DNA of 64,000 bases, taken from assembly GCA_905116865.2 (NCBI GenBank), contig CAJHNH020006223.1, positions 683,249 through 747,248 of the forward strand, in the 5' to 3' direction. The number at the start of each line of letters is the position of its first letter. Position 1 is the first letter of the stretch. The notes beneath the pieces were generated by a model. That model did not search any database. It saw nothing but the letters and a program-made list of their open reading frames with translations, and was not told where the DNA came from. Made by a program: the position numbers and the translations under genes. Positions 25,253-40,200 of this stretch are shown piece after piece. Source of the DNA: Candidula unifasciata (Eukaryota; Mollusca; Gastropoda; Stylommatophora; Geomitridae).

Positions 25253-28200
25253 CTAATGAGCTCGAGGTAGGTTAGCAATTCTTGCTTTTCGGGCTTCTTC
25301 CATTGCTTTCACTTTAACCCACATCTCAATACCTGGTGACGATAGCCCATAGCTACAAGTCAGTGCTCTGTGAGGGAGGAAATAAATAAATAATGCATTA
25401 CAAAATTATCATGTATGGTCTGTGACGGTCATTTATCGATGGTGTACAACAGGGCTTTTCAAACTGGCGGTCTGTGGAGGCTCAGCAAGTGGCCCAGATG
25501 TACTGAGTTTATGATCTATCTATGCTGGGGCTCTGCCCTCTCTATGCTGGGGCTCCCTCCTCTCTATGCTGGAGCTCCCGCCTCTCTATGCTGGGGCTCC
25601 CTCCTCTCTATGCTGGAGCTCCCTCCTCTCTATGCTGGAGCTCCCTCCTCTCTATGCTGGGGCTCCCTCCTCTCTATGTTAGGGCTCTGACCTCTCTATG
25701 CTGGGGCTCCCGCCTCTCTATGCTGGGGCTACGGCCTCTGATGACCCCATTTTCAAAACTTTGGCCCCTGAGTAAACTTACTTGAACAGCCCAGGTGTAC
25801 AACACGAAGTACAGAAGTCTTGAAAGGAATTTATTAGACCAGCAAAGAGTCAGCTAAACATGCAGTGAGGCAAACAGGAATTTGTTTCAGCAGTAGGGAC
25901 GTGTACATTGGTCAAGACATTCCCAAGGCCATTTATGAATGAATGCTGACAGAAGATGCAATATTTAGGTTTAGGTTTTAAACAACGGATCAACATCATG
26001 GCACAAGGGTAGTAACCCATAAGTGCTACGTTCAACCTCTAACTCAAGCCTGAGTCCAAAGAATCTCAGCGCAGTGCAGGAACTCCGTAGCACCGGCAAG
26101 GATCCTGAACTACTTGCAATGTTAAATGAATCAACATGCCTAAGGTTACATGAATTTGAGATTAGGTGTGAATGCAGTACGAAAGGATGCATAAGAAGAA
26201 GTGTATGACACATGTACATCCAGTGTGCTAGTAGACAGTCAGCATCTACACATTAAGACATTTGCTGTGGGAGACAGAGTACCTACGGGTATGACCAGTG
26301 TGCTATGACATAAATTCTGAAATCAGTATAGAGTGAGGGTTTACTTGTATACACAAGGGAAGTTAAACTTAAGCTTAATCAAATCACAGGCAAGGTTAAC
26401 AATGTCAACAAATGTCTACAGAAGTTGGATTTGTATGGCGAAAGATGCAAATATCGCAGCTATGCTGTAAATGGACACAGCGTAATTACATTTTCGGATA
26501 AACACAGAAGAAGAATCAAAATTACCAAACCCCATTTCTCAGCACAAATATTTAACTACAATACTTTGGGTGCATTTTTTATATCTTGGCTTTCTGATTT
26601 GTGTTGGTTCCAGGGCCACATGTTGGGGGTGGGGGTGGGGTGGGGCGGGGGCTAACAAGCAGGTGGTAAGAGCTGACTAATTAGGGGTTTCTTTCAAAGT
26701 CAAAGTGCATCTGCCTGAGAGGCAAGGAACCAACAAATCTGCAAACAAACAAGCCAGAACTGTAAAACGGATAGGCACAACAACAAAAAACTCAAGTTCA
26801 GGAACAAGAGTAAAGTCCAGAATTGGACAAACAACAAGAACTTTCTGTCAAGAGTTTACAGCCAGTAATGCTGAGAAGAAAAAGAAGATTCAAATTGTGG
26901 CTTTATTCATATATCACTAAAGTAGCAAGCTTAACTGGTTTCAAAATAGGTTGGCCCCTGCGGTTTGGGGTTATGAATATGATTTTTAATTCCGAAATAC
27001 CTGCTTTGTGTCGATTTTAACAATGATGAAAGCGTTGTCAGTTGAGATAGCAAAGGTAAACCATTGAACGTAAAAATTCCCCTAGTAAAACTAAAAAACT
27101 GAGTGAGAAACAATCAGACAGACTGTGGGAACAACACCATGCACCAAATTCATTAAGAAACAGAAGATCACACTGTTTGGCTATCTCGTTAGATTGCCGC
27201 CAGCACTATCAACACAGGCACTGCACATGACAAGATCGCATGTGAAACCAAGAGTTCGCCCTAAGAGAAGATGGACCAATGGCATTAAAGAGCTTTTAAA
27301 TTGACACAGACTGACAACAGTTAATGCTATCCACCAAAGAATGGATCGCAAACTACCCATCATGTTTAGCACCAAAAGTAAAAACTGAGATTTCTTCTTC
27401 TTTGCGTTGACCGGGTGTAAACACCCGCAGAAAGTCCCGTTCCAGAAAATGAGTGTTGCATGCACATCCGTTTCACAGGTCTGAGTCATCTACATGCAGA
27501 CTGTTGGTTCCTTGCCTCTCAGGCAGATGTACTCCGACTTTGAAGGAAGCTCCTAATTTAGTCGACTCTTTTGACATGCTTTTGGGCAGGCAGAAGGTCT
27601 ATTCTTGTTTTCTCCACACTGGGGCCCCTGAACCCACACGGGGAAAAACTGATGATGATGATGAAGACTGTTAAGTTCTGAGCTGCAAACCAAATATGTT
27701 ATTTGTAGTTACCTCACAAGTCCAAGCATCCGATGAAAATCATCTATGGACATGTCTTTTGGGTTAGTCTGTCGTATTTCCACAAAGTCTTCTTGTATGA
27801 TCTAAGATTAAAAAAAAAAAAATCTGCAGTTATAATTATATCCTAAGAGCTGGATTTGACTGGTTGTGAATCCATTGGCATCAAGTTGTGTAGACCCTGC
27901 AAAGGACTTGCATCTATGCAAGGGAGGTTAGTGTAAAGACTTTCCTCCCAACCTAATCGTCTCAGCCCATAATTTCCATACCTTATGGCAGCAAGAGACT
28001 GAAACACCATGAATGTGTCACGACCTCCTGGAGCTATTTATAGTCCAACTAGGTCAACAGAAATTCACATTTGTGTGAAAGTCGAGAGGTTGGTCTGTGT
28101 TCACTTTTTCTATTGAGTAGATTTATACACAGATCAAACTAGTTTCATTAATTTGCACGACATTTTATCGAATTATGTCATTAAAAAAAAAAATTAGTGT

Positions 28201-31200
28201 GCTATTTTTTAAAACATAATAAAGGCTCTTAAAGTTAGTTAATAATTAGTAAAGAGGCAAGTTACTTTCTGTGAGAGGTTAGTAAGTAAATTATGAACAT
28301 ATTTTTTCCAGAGACTGCTAAAAAAAATATCTTGATATAGTGTATCCACAATGAAGGTGCACTACTTATAATCAGTATGCACAATCAGTATGAAAATAAT
28401 AGTTTTTCTTCCAGAGCAATTTTTATAACAATACTATAGCACTACTAAATATTTCTTTCAGATGATAAAAGGCAGAAATCAGTGTTTACTGAAGCAATTT
28501 AATGCAGATTTGTCTTGTTTCCTCTTGCTAGAGGAAATCAGTTCCTTATCATTGTGATTTTTGGGGTAATTGTTTAAAAATACATGACACAGTGAAAATA
28601 CAGATGCAAGTTGTGCTGGTACAGTACAGTCTGGGGTAGATCTTGCTTGCATAATTTCTGCTGCTGCAGTACAGTTTGGAGGTAGATGTTGCATGCAAAA
28701 CTAGCCCAGCTGTGGAAGGATATGAACATGTTTGTTCTGTATCTTTCTGATTTATCCTTCTCCAAATACATTATAATAGGTGAACAGAGTCATTCAGCAA
28801 GAAGATTTTTTTTGCTTGGAATGCCTGGATTGTCTATGCATGTACTGTTTGGCTGAAGATGATTGTTGTAAACTTTGAAAGTAGTTGTCTGCAATCACTG
28901 CCAAAACTGTAAAACCACTCTTGAACAATGTTCATTATCTGAAGCAATTTTGTATCGTTGTTGCTGAATGTGTTGAGTTTTTATCCAAGCTTCTTCTAAT
29001 AAATCACTGACACTGTTCGGAGATGTTGGAGGGTCAGTCTTGTTGCAATGAATCTGTAGATTTTCTAGTTGTGACCATCTTTACAATTTACTTTTAGTAA
29101 TAATCTAGTAAATATCTTTACAAGCAAAACGTTTATTTTCAACATAAACTTCTATACACATGTCTGGTAAAACCTATACACTAACAGATATTGATGGTGC
29201 AATGTCTGCTTTTACACTGATTGTGCACAACAAGACAACACGATGTGCCCTGTCTGACAGTACACATGTTGCAGTTCTTATCTAACAAGTCTTTGCTGCA
29301 GTCTGACACTGCAAAGTTTGAAAAATTGTGTACCTTATCCAAAGACAGCCACTTGGTGGTTTTGTTATCATATCTGCTGAGCTTGCTGACATTTTTGATG
29401 CCCATTTTTTATGAATTTTGCGAGTTTGTGGTGATTCAATTGATAAGTAGGCTGGCAGTTCAGGAAACACAAATGGACATACATTTGATTTTAAAATAGA
29501 ATACATTCTGGGTAACTCATGTTCAACATCAGATTTATCTAATATTTATCAGATACAGTCCTATCACAGGGACGGAAATTATGACCACATACCACACTGT
29601 GTAGTTAGCCAGACTATTCTTTAGGTAGTATGCACTTTTTCCATTTCTCCCTCATATCAGAATCACTTGGAAATTTAAATATAGTCACATATTCACATAA
29701 AGGAATACAGCATTTCCTATGCATCTTTATAATCAAACTCCACAAAACAGCTGAATATAGTTAACAAAGGCAATGTCCACAACACAGCAACTGAACATGG
29801 ATGTAAGCACTGGTCAATGAAGGAAAGTCAGCCTCACAGCCTATGACATCACATAACACATGGAGGGCATTTTTCAGAGAAGGTAGTGGAATGTATCAAT
29901 ACACTGCAGTCCCATGTGGAACTCTCTAATGTGACTGTCAGAAAGGGTGGCCAAGTAGTCTCAGTAGTCACCTCCTCGGCCCTGAAGAACAACTTATGCT
30001 AGGATAATGAATCACTCTGATACCAACAATTAAGAAAGAACTATGGAAAGTGTTGGATACAATTGTTTAAAAAAAAAGTGAAAAGTGCCTTAGAATAATA
30101 TGAACAAAGCAGGGATCGTAGTATATACAAAATTCAAATAAAATCAGAGAGTACAGGGACAAGTACAGAAACTAAAGTATCTAAACAGACGGAAAACATC
30201 AGGTGGAAGATGTATACAGAGATACTTAAAAAGCCTAGTGTATTTTAAAAAATGAAGAACAAATTATGTATAACTCTCTGCCACTGGTCTTTAGATAAAT
30301 AACTACTGCATATTACATAGAACCAGTTTTAACTGTGGCTGTAAATCCTGGACAACTGGCTAAACATAAACAGTATATTTATGTATAGAACAAACAATTA
30401 TACATTCTAACCTTTTGTAATTCATCTGAAAATGAATAATCAAGCAGTCTACAGGCTGTAATATATGATCGCAGTTTGCTCAAGTTTTCCTGGGTCAAGC
30501 GGCTGTCAAGTTTGCAAAAGTGCTGAGACAGATCTATAATATCTGTGTTCGCCACCAGTGGAATGTGTACATCTTTCTGTGAATAACAAATGTGTATAAC
30601 TATATCATATACAATTTGATTTTTTGCCCTCCTGGACTTTAGTCTTGATCTAGAACTTGAGGTCTGCGTGCATATCTGTTTAACAGATCTGACTTATTTG
30701 TAGACAGACTGTTAGTTCCTGGCTTTTTCAGGCAGATGCGCTCTGACTTTGAATAAAACACTCTAAATTAGTGGCCTCCAATGAAACGCTTGTTTGTTGT
30801 TTGTTGGGGTGGGGGAAGAACAGCAGATCTATTTTTTGTGTTCAACACTTAGCCTTGGAACCCGCACAGGAAAGACAGGAGAATGCTAGCAATGAAATAC
30901 CTCAAATCTGTGAAGGAAAGGTTACCATTCTAGGTTACAGCCAGTCTGTGTATAGTGTGTTGAATCATGGCCTGGTTACAACTCAGATGTGGGTCTGAAG
31001 GTACTGGGTTCAAGTCTGAACCTCCTGGTGTGGATTCCAGGTCCTACTGTAGGGGAAGTAAGAATAGATCCACTGTCCCTTCCCACATAAGCATCTAGTA
31101 AGAGCTGACCAAATTAGTGATGTTTCCCTTTGAAGTCAGAGTGTATCTGCAAGGAACCAACAGTCAGCATACAAATAAGTTAGATCTGTAAATTGTATGT

Positions 31201-34200
31201 GCATGCACAACTCAAGTAATAGAACAAGATCAAGGTCTAGAAGTTAGCGACCAACCAGAACTTTCCACCAGAGTTTTCAGCCAGTGAAGGTTATGAAGAT
31301 GAGAAGTAGTCCCACTCAGAAACTACTTTAACTTATTTTATCCCTAGGAGTTCTGCTTCAAATAATGTGGTTCTGAAAAAGTGCACTATAGAACAGAAAT
31401 AACACAGCCTAACAATCTGAATCAACAAAAAATGTCAATGTAAAAATGTCTGTGACATAGGAAATTAAAGTAGATTATCTTCAGACTTTTCGATGAACGT
31501 GCAACAGCTTGTGATTCCGAAATGCATGATTTGATTCAGCAACACTGATGTAGCAGCAGACAGCTTCACGTTGATTTCAACAATGCTATCTAGCGCCAGC
31601 CTCACAAAGCAACAGCAAACTACTGAACATAAAATTCTTCAGTAATATCACAATCAGTCATCATATACTGGGGCTGGCGTGCAAAGTCCTATAAAGGATG
31701 TACAACTAACTTTTAACAATGTGTTGCTTCGTAAAGAAACAGAAAATGTATTGATCAGCACTCACAGAAAGAAGTAGAAAGATAGAAGAACACACTCGAT
31801 AACATACAAATCAAAAGCTAGTTACCGTGCAGGGAATCGAACCTGTCACCTCAAGGCGTCGTGTGCGCCTCACTATCAAAACAAGTGCATTAAGAAAATG
31901 GTCAACAAGGCAACCCCAGAAAAAAGTGTCTTATTGGCCATGTCCATCGTACAGATTGAAATCCACAACTATGGAATACGGACAGAATTCATTTTAAACC
32001 ATTGAAATGGCACCATAGTTACACTAATTTATATTAACGAAGCATACGTTAAATAACAAGCACAGCAACAATTTACAAACACAGTAGACCTTAATGCTTT
32101 GATTAGAACACACACACATTTAGGAAAGGTATTTGATTGGTAGGTTCCGGTGTGTTTCGTAAAGAAAGAGCTAATCAGTTTGAGTTAAAATGGAAGTTTT
32201 ACAGAGGATTTACCAAGCAGCCAACAGTTTCACTTACAGGCAGAAGAGACTCTCCATCGGATAATATTACAACAGGAAAGTCTGTATGGATGGGTATAGG
32301 ATGCCACTGGTAGTCATAATCTACTCGCTGCCAGCTAATGACATCAGCCAGAGCCTTCACATTGGACACACCTGCAGGGAATAAAAACAATAATAGATGC
32401 AACCAAATGAACCAGTGTAAATGTACATTGGACACAACCTAGGTGCTTATTCTTAATCAGCAGATGGTAAAGAGGGAGGCACCATGGGGTAGAGGCTAGA
32501 CGGAAGGTTGTGGGGTCGCTCTCTGGCGAAGCCATACTTTAAAAAAAAAAAAAAAAAACCGACCTTGACTCTCAGGATGACCCAGCCTTAAGTGGGTACC
32601 GTGTGCAGTACCGGGAAGAAAAGGCGGCGGGCGTGATGCTGACCACATAACCCATCTTGTGCTGATTGGTCTATAAAAATATAGGTCTAACCCTATACGC
32701 CTAAAGGCATGGAAAAGGGAACTTTAGTTTTTTACAAATGGTAAAGAATGTATATGAAGATTTTTGTTAAAATCACACAGTATATTTCTTGTACACAATG
32801 CTGCTTATGGCATTCTTTACATAAATTCCTCTTCTTTCTTCTTTCAGTCTCTTAAAATAGATTATAAAAATCTGCAATTTTCTAGTATTTTGTCTCTAAT
32901 TTTGTCTTTTGTGATTCAGTCAGGGACCCATAAAGTTTGGCTTGAAACAGTGTTTCTTTTGGCCTGAAGTGTTGCCTTGATATGTTGTATTTTGGACAGT
33001 CTTGGAGGACGTGATCTGTTGTCTCAAGTGCCAATCCACATGTGCACATGATAGATTGCCAATCTTACATTTTGTCTACATCTGGCTGTGAAATCAATTG
33101 TGCCCTGTTCTAAGGCTAGAATAATGACTTGCTCTAGTCTGTCTATAATATGGTAATCCTCTTGTGCCAATTTTGGTGGCCGGAAACTATACAGCGGGAT
33201 GGTATCCACTGCATAATTACCTTACACCATTGCCTAGTTACATTTAGTTATATCAAATAAAAATAAATTCCATTGAAGTTTTTACAAAAAGTGAATTCTA
33301 GAGGCTGAATTTTAAATAAACCTACTCAAGTATCTGAAATATCTTTAATGTCAGGTTTAAGTGAGCATATTCAATGAGTAGCAGACGGCTTACAAGACTG
33401 CTTCTTCTTCTGCCTTTTCCCAATGGCGCTTACACTTCCTTAACCACTGAACCTTGTGTGTACTTGCTTGCAATAAGCTAGATTTCTGCAGGATGAGGTA
33501 GCCAATCTGAAACCAAGCCTCCTTTGTTGCCTCTGATAACATGCTTGTTGAATTTCAGAATGATTTTTTGTGACCCTTACTGTCTTGTTAACACACCAGG
33601 AAATAATTAATTCTATCTGAGAATTCTATTAAAAAAATGATAAAAACAACACGAGCAGAAAAAACCTGCATTTTCTTCTTTGCATTGACTGGCTGTAAAC
33701 TCTGGTGGAAAGCTCTCTCTGTTCATCCACTTCTGGTTTTTACTCTTACTTCAGAACTTGAGTTCTGATGTATGTACTGGATGTAAACTTGCCAAAAAAT
33801 GCGAGGGTTGGTTCTGCAACGTCCTGTAAAGGATAACTTTAACTGTCACTTCACTGAGCTAATTTTTCTGGAATTATGCTGCCATGTCTGAGATGTATAG
33901 GCTGATTCACAAAAATCTGGCCATCGACAATCAGGTGCCTTCATATTTCCAGGCTACAGTAATGAGTTGAGTTGAGTCAAGAATAGACATCACAGCACTC
34001 GGGGCATTCCCATGCGTGCTCCGTCTTTATCTTCAGCAGCCAGCGCAGAGTTCCAATACTGATGGTACTGGTAGGCTACAGTAATGATCACAATTCTTAG
34101 GCACTATTTTATTTAGCTAGGTCCTGTTCTTGACGGACCGGGCTCTCTTCAAAAATGACTTTGGCCCCTGTCGACCCAGCCTTGAGTGGGTACCAGGTGC

Positions 34201-37200
34201 AGTCTTGGGAAGTAAAAGCAGCCGGTGTGATGATGACCACATCACCCACCAAGTGACAACTGGTCTATAAAATACAGGTCTAGCCCTATATGCCCAATAC
34301 GCCTGAAGGCATGTAAAAGTGTTCTTTACTTTTTTTTCATTTCTATTTACCTATTATAGCGGGAAAAAAATTAATTACATGAATCTTATTTTCTTGAAAA
34401 CAAAATTTTCAGGAATAATTTTATTCAGCTCAACTAAAAGCTTCCTTGTCAAAGCTGGTTCTGGTAATCCCACTTACCGGTCTGGTTCAGCTGTCCCTGC
34501 TGCAGTGCAGTCTCGTTCAGCACCAACTGTGTACCTGCTGCAAGCTGCAACATCCCAGCTGTAAGGCGATTCAGATTGTAGTCCTTTGACGGAATCAGCC
34601 GCATTGAATTCATATTATCAATGGACATATCTATCAGCAAGGACTGAAATAGGAAAAAAAAAGCCATATGAAGCTATTCTTTGATGTCTGTCAAATATAA
34701 TTTAAACAGCATGACTTCAAAACTGAAGTACAACTACTGCACGTATTACTGCTTTATTATTATGACAGAGATTTACTAGTCCTGACGATGTAAATATACA
34801 GTAGGCCTAAGTAAATAAAATTAAAAAAGAGGAAGGTAACTTTTGGATGAAAAAAACAATGGCTCTTGTTTGGAAGGGGAAGTGATTCTGGTGAATCAAA
34901 TTCGATTATTCATCAGCACTTTTTATTTTTAAAAATAAGTTACCCAGTGTGGTTTGTTTTTAAATTTTTTTCCCCATAAGTGCCCAAGCAAATCATAACC
35001 AAAAGAATTGATTAGTATATTATCTATAGCGATGTTTGGGTGCCATTTCTCAATAAAATCTGAATTTTTGCCCAAGTGGACAGCCATCCTTAATTTCAAA
35101 ACTTGGAATCTCTCCATCATCTTTTTTTTTCTCGCCTGATGACTCGCTGACCACGCAGGAGGAGAGACAAATAGTGACTTTTCTGGCAAATATCAAAAAA
35201 AAATTTCAAAGAAAAAAGAAAAAATTAAAAAAAAAAATTATTGGTGCAGACGAATACTGGAGGCCCACTGTACTTCTGCCATATTAACTCTTTCCACATC
35301 AGAAGGTTAAAGTCGATGCCCAATGAGTAAACTATGAAATCAACAAAATAAAAGGTATACTACATCCACAGGGCCTAAATACACATCCCTTGTAGAAAAC
35401 AAATGTACTGATGAGTGATTTAGCAAGCATGCCCAGATTTAACATGGTAAAAAGCTTGGTTTTAGCAAAATAAAAGACAGGGCTCTACCAGCAGACACAT
35501 GAACAAAGGATACTGGAGACACTTTGGCATGACAATAGGTGAGGAAATGGTATGATTGGACTGTGATGGGAGCAATGTTAAAGTGAGGAACTGTAACAGC
35601 GATGATATAACAAGGCTCAAATAAAAAATAGTTTGGTATTTTCCCTATATAAATAATGCGGACAAAAACAATACATTTCATAAATTACTGCCAGGCATAT
35701 TTCGCTGTATCCTGTCGGGTAATTTACTACACATTTACATCAACATTTAACTAGGCACAAAATCTGAATAAAATCAATTGAAATACTTGAAAGTACTTTA
35801 CAATTCCTTGGTGAACCCACTGGAGTAGCAAGGATGGCAGTGTCCAAAGTGTCAATTTACACATCTAGATTACCTATTTTGCATCTAGAGTGACTATTAC
35901 TGTGTAAAATACTTGTGTGAAACTAAACGTGTAGAGGTATGACATCAACAATTATTGGGAAAATGGCACAGAAACATAAAAATCTTCCCTTTTTGCTCCA
36001 AAATGTCAATTTACACATTTAGATTACCTCCCCTTTTCTACATCTAGAGTGTCTTTTCACATGTAAAATAATTGTTTGGTACTGAAAATTAAGCAGTAGG
36101 AAACGTTAAAAGTTTGAGAAATTTCTTAGTAAAATCAGTTTTTTTCCTCGTTTGCCTATCTCCTTTTCTACCAGCAATTTGCTCCAAAATGCGCAACTAA
36201 TCCTCAAGAGTATCTGTTGAAGTGTGAAATGATAGTCTGAGACAAAATTTTCAACTTTTGGAAAATGTCAATGTTTGACAAAACCCAACAGGTGTGTGCC
36301 TGTGGAAAAAGGCAAATTTTTGCCTATGTATCATAACAGGTGCAACTCTATAGCTGTTCTTCTTCTTCTGTCACCTCTCTGATACCAAGTGTTGTGGTTT
36401 TCTGCATTTGGCTTGCACTTCTCGGGTGGTCTGGGTGACGCACATGTTTATCTTTTTGCAGGTTTCAGTGACACCATTTATCCATTTCTTCTAGCATCAT
36501 AAAATAAAGAAGTAGACATTTCATTAGAAATGTAACTGGTTAGTATGATACTAACCACATTAAGCTTTTTACGTCAATGACAGAAAATGTGGACAAAAGT
36601 TGAAAATTTAGTCTTAAACTGTCATTTCACACATGCATAGATAATCTAGATGGGTTACTGACATTCTGGAGCAAATTTATTGGGCATAAAAAGGAATCAG
36701 CAAAAAAAAAAAAAAAAAAAAACAGCAACAGATTTTCCTGTGAAATTTTCCGAACTACTATTAGTGTCCTACTACTACTACTACTACTACATGTTTAGTT
36801 GTTACTGACATGCAAATGTCAACAAACCGAAAAATAAAAAATTCCAGGTAGACAAAAAACAAACCTGTGGAATAAGCTGTGAGATAAGATGATGCAACAA
36901 TGCTGGATACCGCTGCACCAGAGGGCACCCACTGATGTTTATGGACAATTTTCCAAGTGCCAGGCCATCAGCTCGAGCATAGCTGTAAAGACACAATACA
37001 GAAATGTGCAACTGTCAACTTTCTAATGTCATTTGTAAACTTATTGTGATACTGTGTTCATAGCCAATAATTTTGTTTATAAAGAAACGGAGCAGTCTCC
37101 TTTCAGGAAGACAAATGATATATATCAGACAGTCTAAGCATTAAGCAGCAGTCAATTAGTAAGTAGCATGTCCCTTGCAGAACCCTGCTCCCATAACAAC

Positions 37201-40200
37201 CTTCCTGAAAACTTCTTGATCACAAGCAAGATGCCCCGCGTTCGATACACCCATCTGGAGATCATCCGCCACATCCTGCACCCATCTTCTCTTTTGCCTT
37301 CCTCTTCCTCTCTACCCAGGCATACAGCCCTCCATTATTGTTCTCTCTTAACTTTCGTGATGTTTCAAGTGACCAAAATATTTCATTTTTCGGTTTTATC
37401 GTCTTTAATAGCCAACCTTCTTCAGTATTCAGTCCTGAAGTATGGATGCATTTGTTCTTTTCTTTACTCATGATTAAGCAGCAGTAGATGTCACATTAGC
37501 TGTGAATTGTAATTTTAAGACATTATATTTAACGAATAAACCGCTATCTATATTTGCTTTTGTTTTGTGTTTGGTTAACAGTCAGATGGGCCGCGAAACA
37601 ATTCTCACTGTATTGGTGGGCGACTGGTATAAAACAGGTTGAGGAACACTGCTTGAAAGGACAAAAGTATTTCACTAAATAAAAAAAAAAAAATTTGTTT
37701 CATAGCTTTTTCTTTTATTTTGTACCAAAAGTCGTCCCCTTATGGGATGCAATTTTTTATTTTATTTGAAGCCAAACCCTGGCTTCCGCCGGGGGCCCTG
37801 AATATAGCCGGGCCATAAATATGGCCTAACGGCTGAAAGTGGTTTCTGGGACCTCTCTATGGGGTATCCTCATTGGTATGGTGGCACATTGTGTCACCGG
37901 GTGTTTATCGCCTGTGTGATGTCCTGGTGGGGTACAACTACCTACCTACCTGTTTCTCTGGAAGGGCAGAATGTTATACGGGCCTGCGTGCCCAATTCTT
38001 TAACCCTTTGAAAAAAAGTTTGTTCGTTCGTTCGTTCTTATACATGGTCAAATACTTGTATTTTCATGTAAAGGGGGTTCATGCAGAATAATAAGCCACC
38101 CACTCATGTTACAAACAGTATTCAAACCTAGACATTTTATGTTTTCAAGATAACAATAGTCACAACTGGCAGAAAACGGTATCCACTAAGGTCGAGTACT
38201 TTCACTGATGGTCTTCACAGTGATGATTAATGATCTAGAAGGTAGGTTCACTGATGTATAAAAAGAACATTTTAGTCTCATCTGTGTGGTGAATTAGCAT
38301 CCCTAGATCCCCAGGTATTGTCCCTAGAGGACCTGTCCAGGGCAACCATGTGCAGACAGGTCAACCCTTGAGGAAAGGCAAGGGTAGAACATAGGCATTC
38401 CATGCTCTCAATGACAGATTCTATAAATGTATACATATGGTGCTCTGGTACTGGACTCACACCCCCCCCCCCCCCCCCCAATACGTCCTGCACATGACTG
38501 CTTAACCTCACATCTGAATGTTAAGCCTTCCATTCATTGCAGGCTGCACCCTTAAAGGATCCAGAGAAGTAGTCCGCACAACACAGGACTTCGATTCCCC
38601 GCACAAAATTGGCATCTCACTTCCTCAGCATGTTAGACCTCTCTTTGCCAATGGCATCTCTCATGCCTGTGCCCTGGGGCACATGCATCAGACTCAGATT
38701 TTCCATTACACTCTGGCGAGCGCAGCCAACAGCAGCAGACATTTTAACCTTGTCATATAGAATCTGTGGGCGAAAGACATCCCAGCCTTTGCTGTCATCT
38801 AGTGGGAGAATGGACACACATTTGAACCTAATTAGCCATTCAGTAGGACTCTCAGTCAACAGAAATTTGAATCATGCTTGTCGTACAGCAGGACTCTTAG
38901 GCGACAGGTATTTGAGTCTAGGGCCGCAATAGAGCAGTAAATAGGAGACTCACTTTCAAATCCAGCTGCGACTCGCTGCAGCCCATGACCGGTGTTCGAA
39001 ACCTGGTGGTTCCCGGGGTTCACCCAGCCTCTAGGAAATGGGTACCAGAGTTAACACTCTGAGGTAAATGTAGGAACGTAGCTGTAGCTACGAAGTTTTG
39101 TGCCGAAGGCGACACAGATGGGCAGTTTCTTATCAGCTGGCCGTACTGGTGGCAGAGCACTTACGGTTTATTACCGTGTGCAATGATGCTGGTTCACATC
39201 TCCAGACTTTACTTTTTTTTTTTAATTTGAGTACAAGTTTGTCGGCTTTTGCAGACGATGTGGCCCTGATAGCTAAATCAGAGGCACACCTTCAGTCCAA
39301 CTTACTTGTCTGGAAGGAAGAGCTTGAAAAGAAAGGGATGACCATCAGTGTCTCCAAAACTAAAACCATGGTGACCTCAAGAGAGGAGAAGAAACACCAG
39401 ATCATGATGGGACAGTATGCGTTCGAGCAGGTTAACCAGTTCAAATACCTTGGAGTTGTATTAGACCAAAATGGAGGCATTAAGACTGAGCTGGCTACAC
39501 GAAAAGCAGTTGCTGGGAGACTCTTCCAGGCCATAAACCGAGGGTTTCTTAGCAAAAGAGAAATTGGCAAGATGACGAAAATGGCTGTTTACCGCTCTAC
39601 CTATGTACCAGTCCTGACCAATGGGTGTGAGTCATGGGCAATGACAACAGCTCACAGAAGCCAGCTGCAGGCCTCGGAAATGAGATACCTGAGAAAGGTG
39701 GTCCAAGTGACAAGAAGGGACAAAGTCCGCAATCAGACAATACGTCAAGATCTTGATACCCAGCCCTTACTAACCCGAGTAGATCAGTCACAGTTACGAT
39801 GGTTTGGACATGTATGCAGAATGGGAGAAAATCGGCCACCATGGCAAGCATGGGAGGCTAAGAACCAGGGAACCAGACCTCCGGGACGACCCAGGGTGCG
39901 CTGGGAAGACAACATCCGACAGTCCCTAACGGACAGAGGACTGGAATGGAACAAAGCCAGAAAGAAAACTGCTGATAGAGACGTCTGGCGATCTCTCTGC
40001 AAACCTCTACACCCCAAGGTAGAAGAGGAGCGACTAAGTAAAGTAAAGTAAGTACAAGTTTGTCATATAGTAAGAAACTTAGCCAGCGGACTTTTATCAC
40101 CCATGCATTGGAAGTGGGCTAATGAGTGCCAAAGGATTTTAGGCTCTGCATCACTGGAGGCCATCAACTCTGAGATCCCCAACTAGCTTGGTTTAGGTCA

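Noticed and set aside
25415..25785. Two overlapping plus frames with L-S-M-L-G-L repeats
   Set aside because: They are translations of a 22-bp tandem repeat inside the last MCMBP intron. The same peptide appears in shifted frames.
38617..38859. 80-codon minus frame ([16 protein letters not shown])
   Set aside because: Composition is plausible, but no family, splice sites or second exon could be named, so it is not called a gene.
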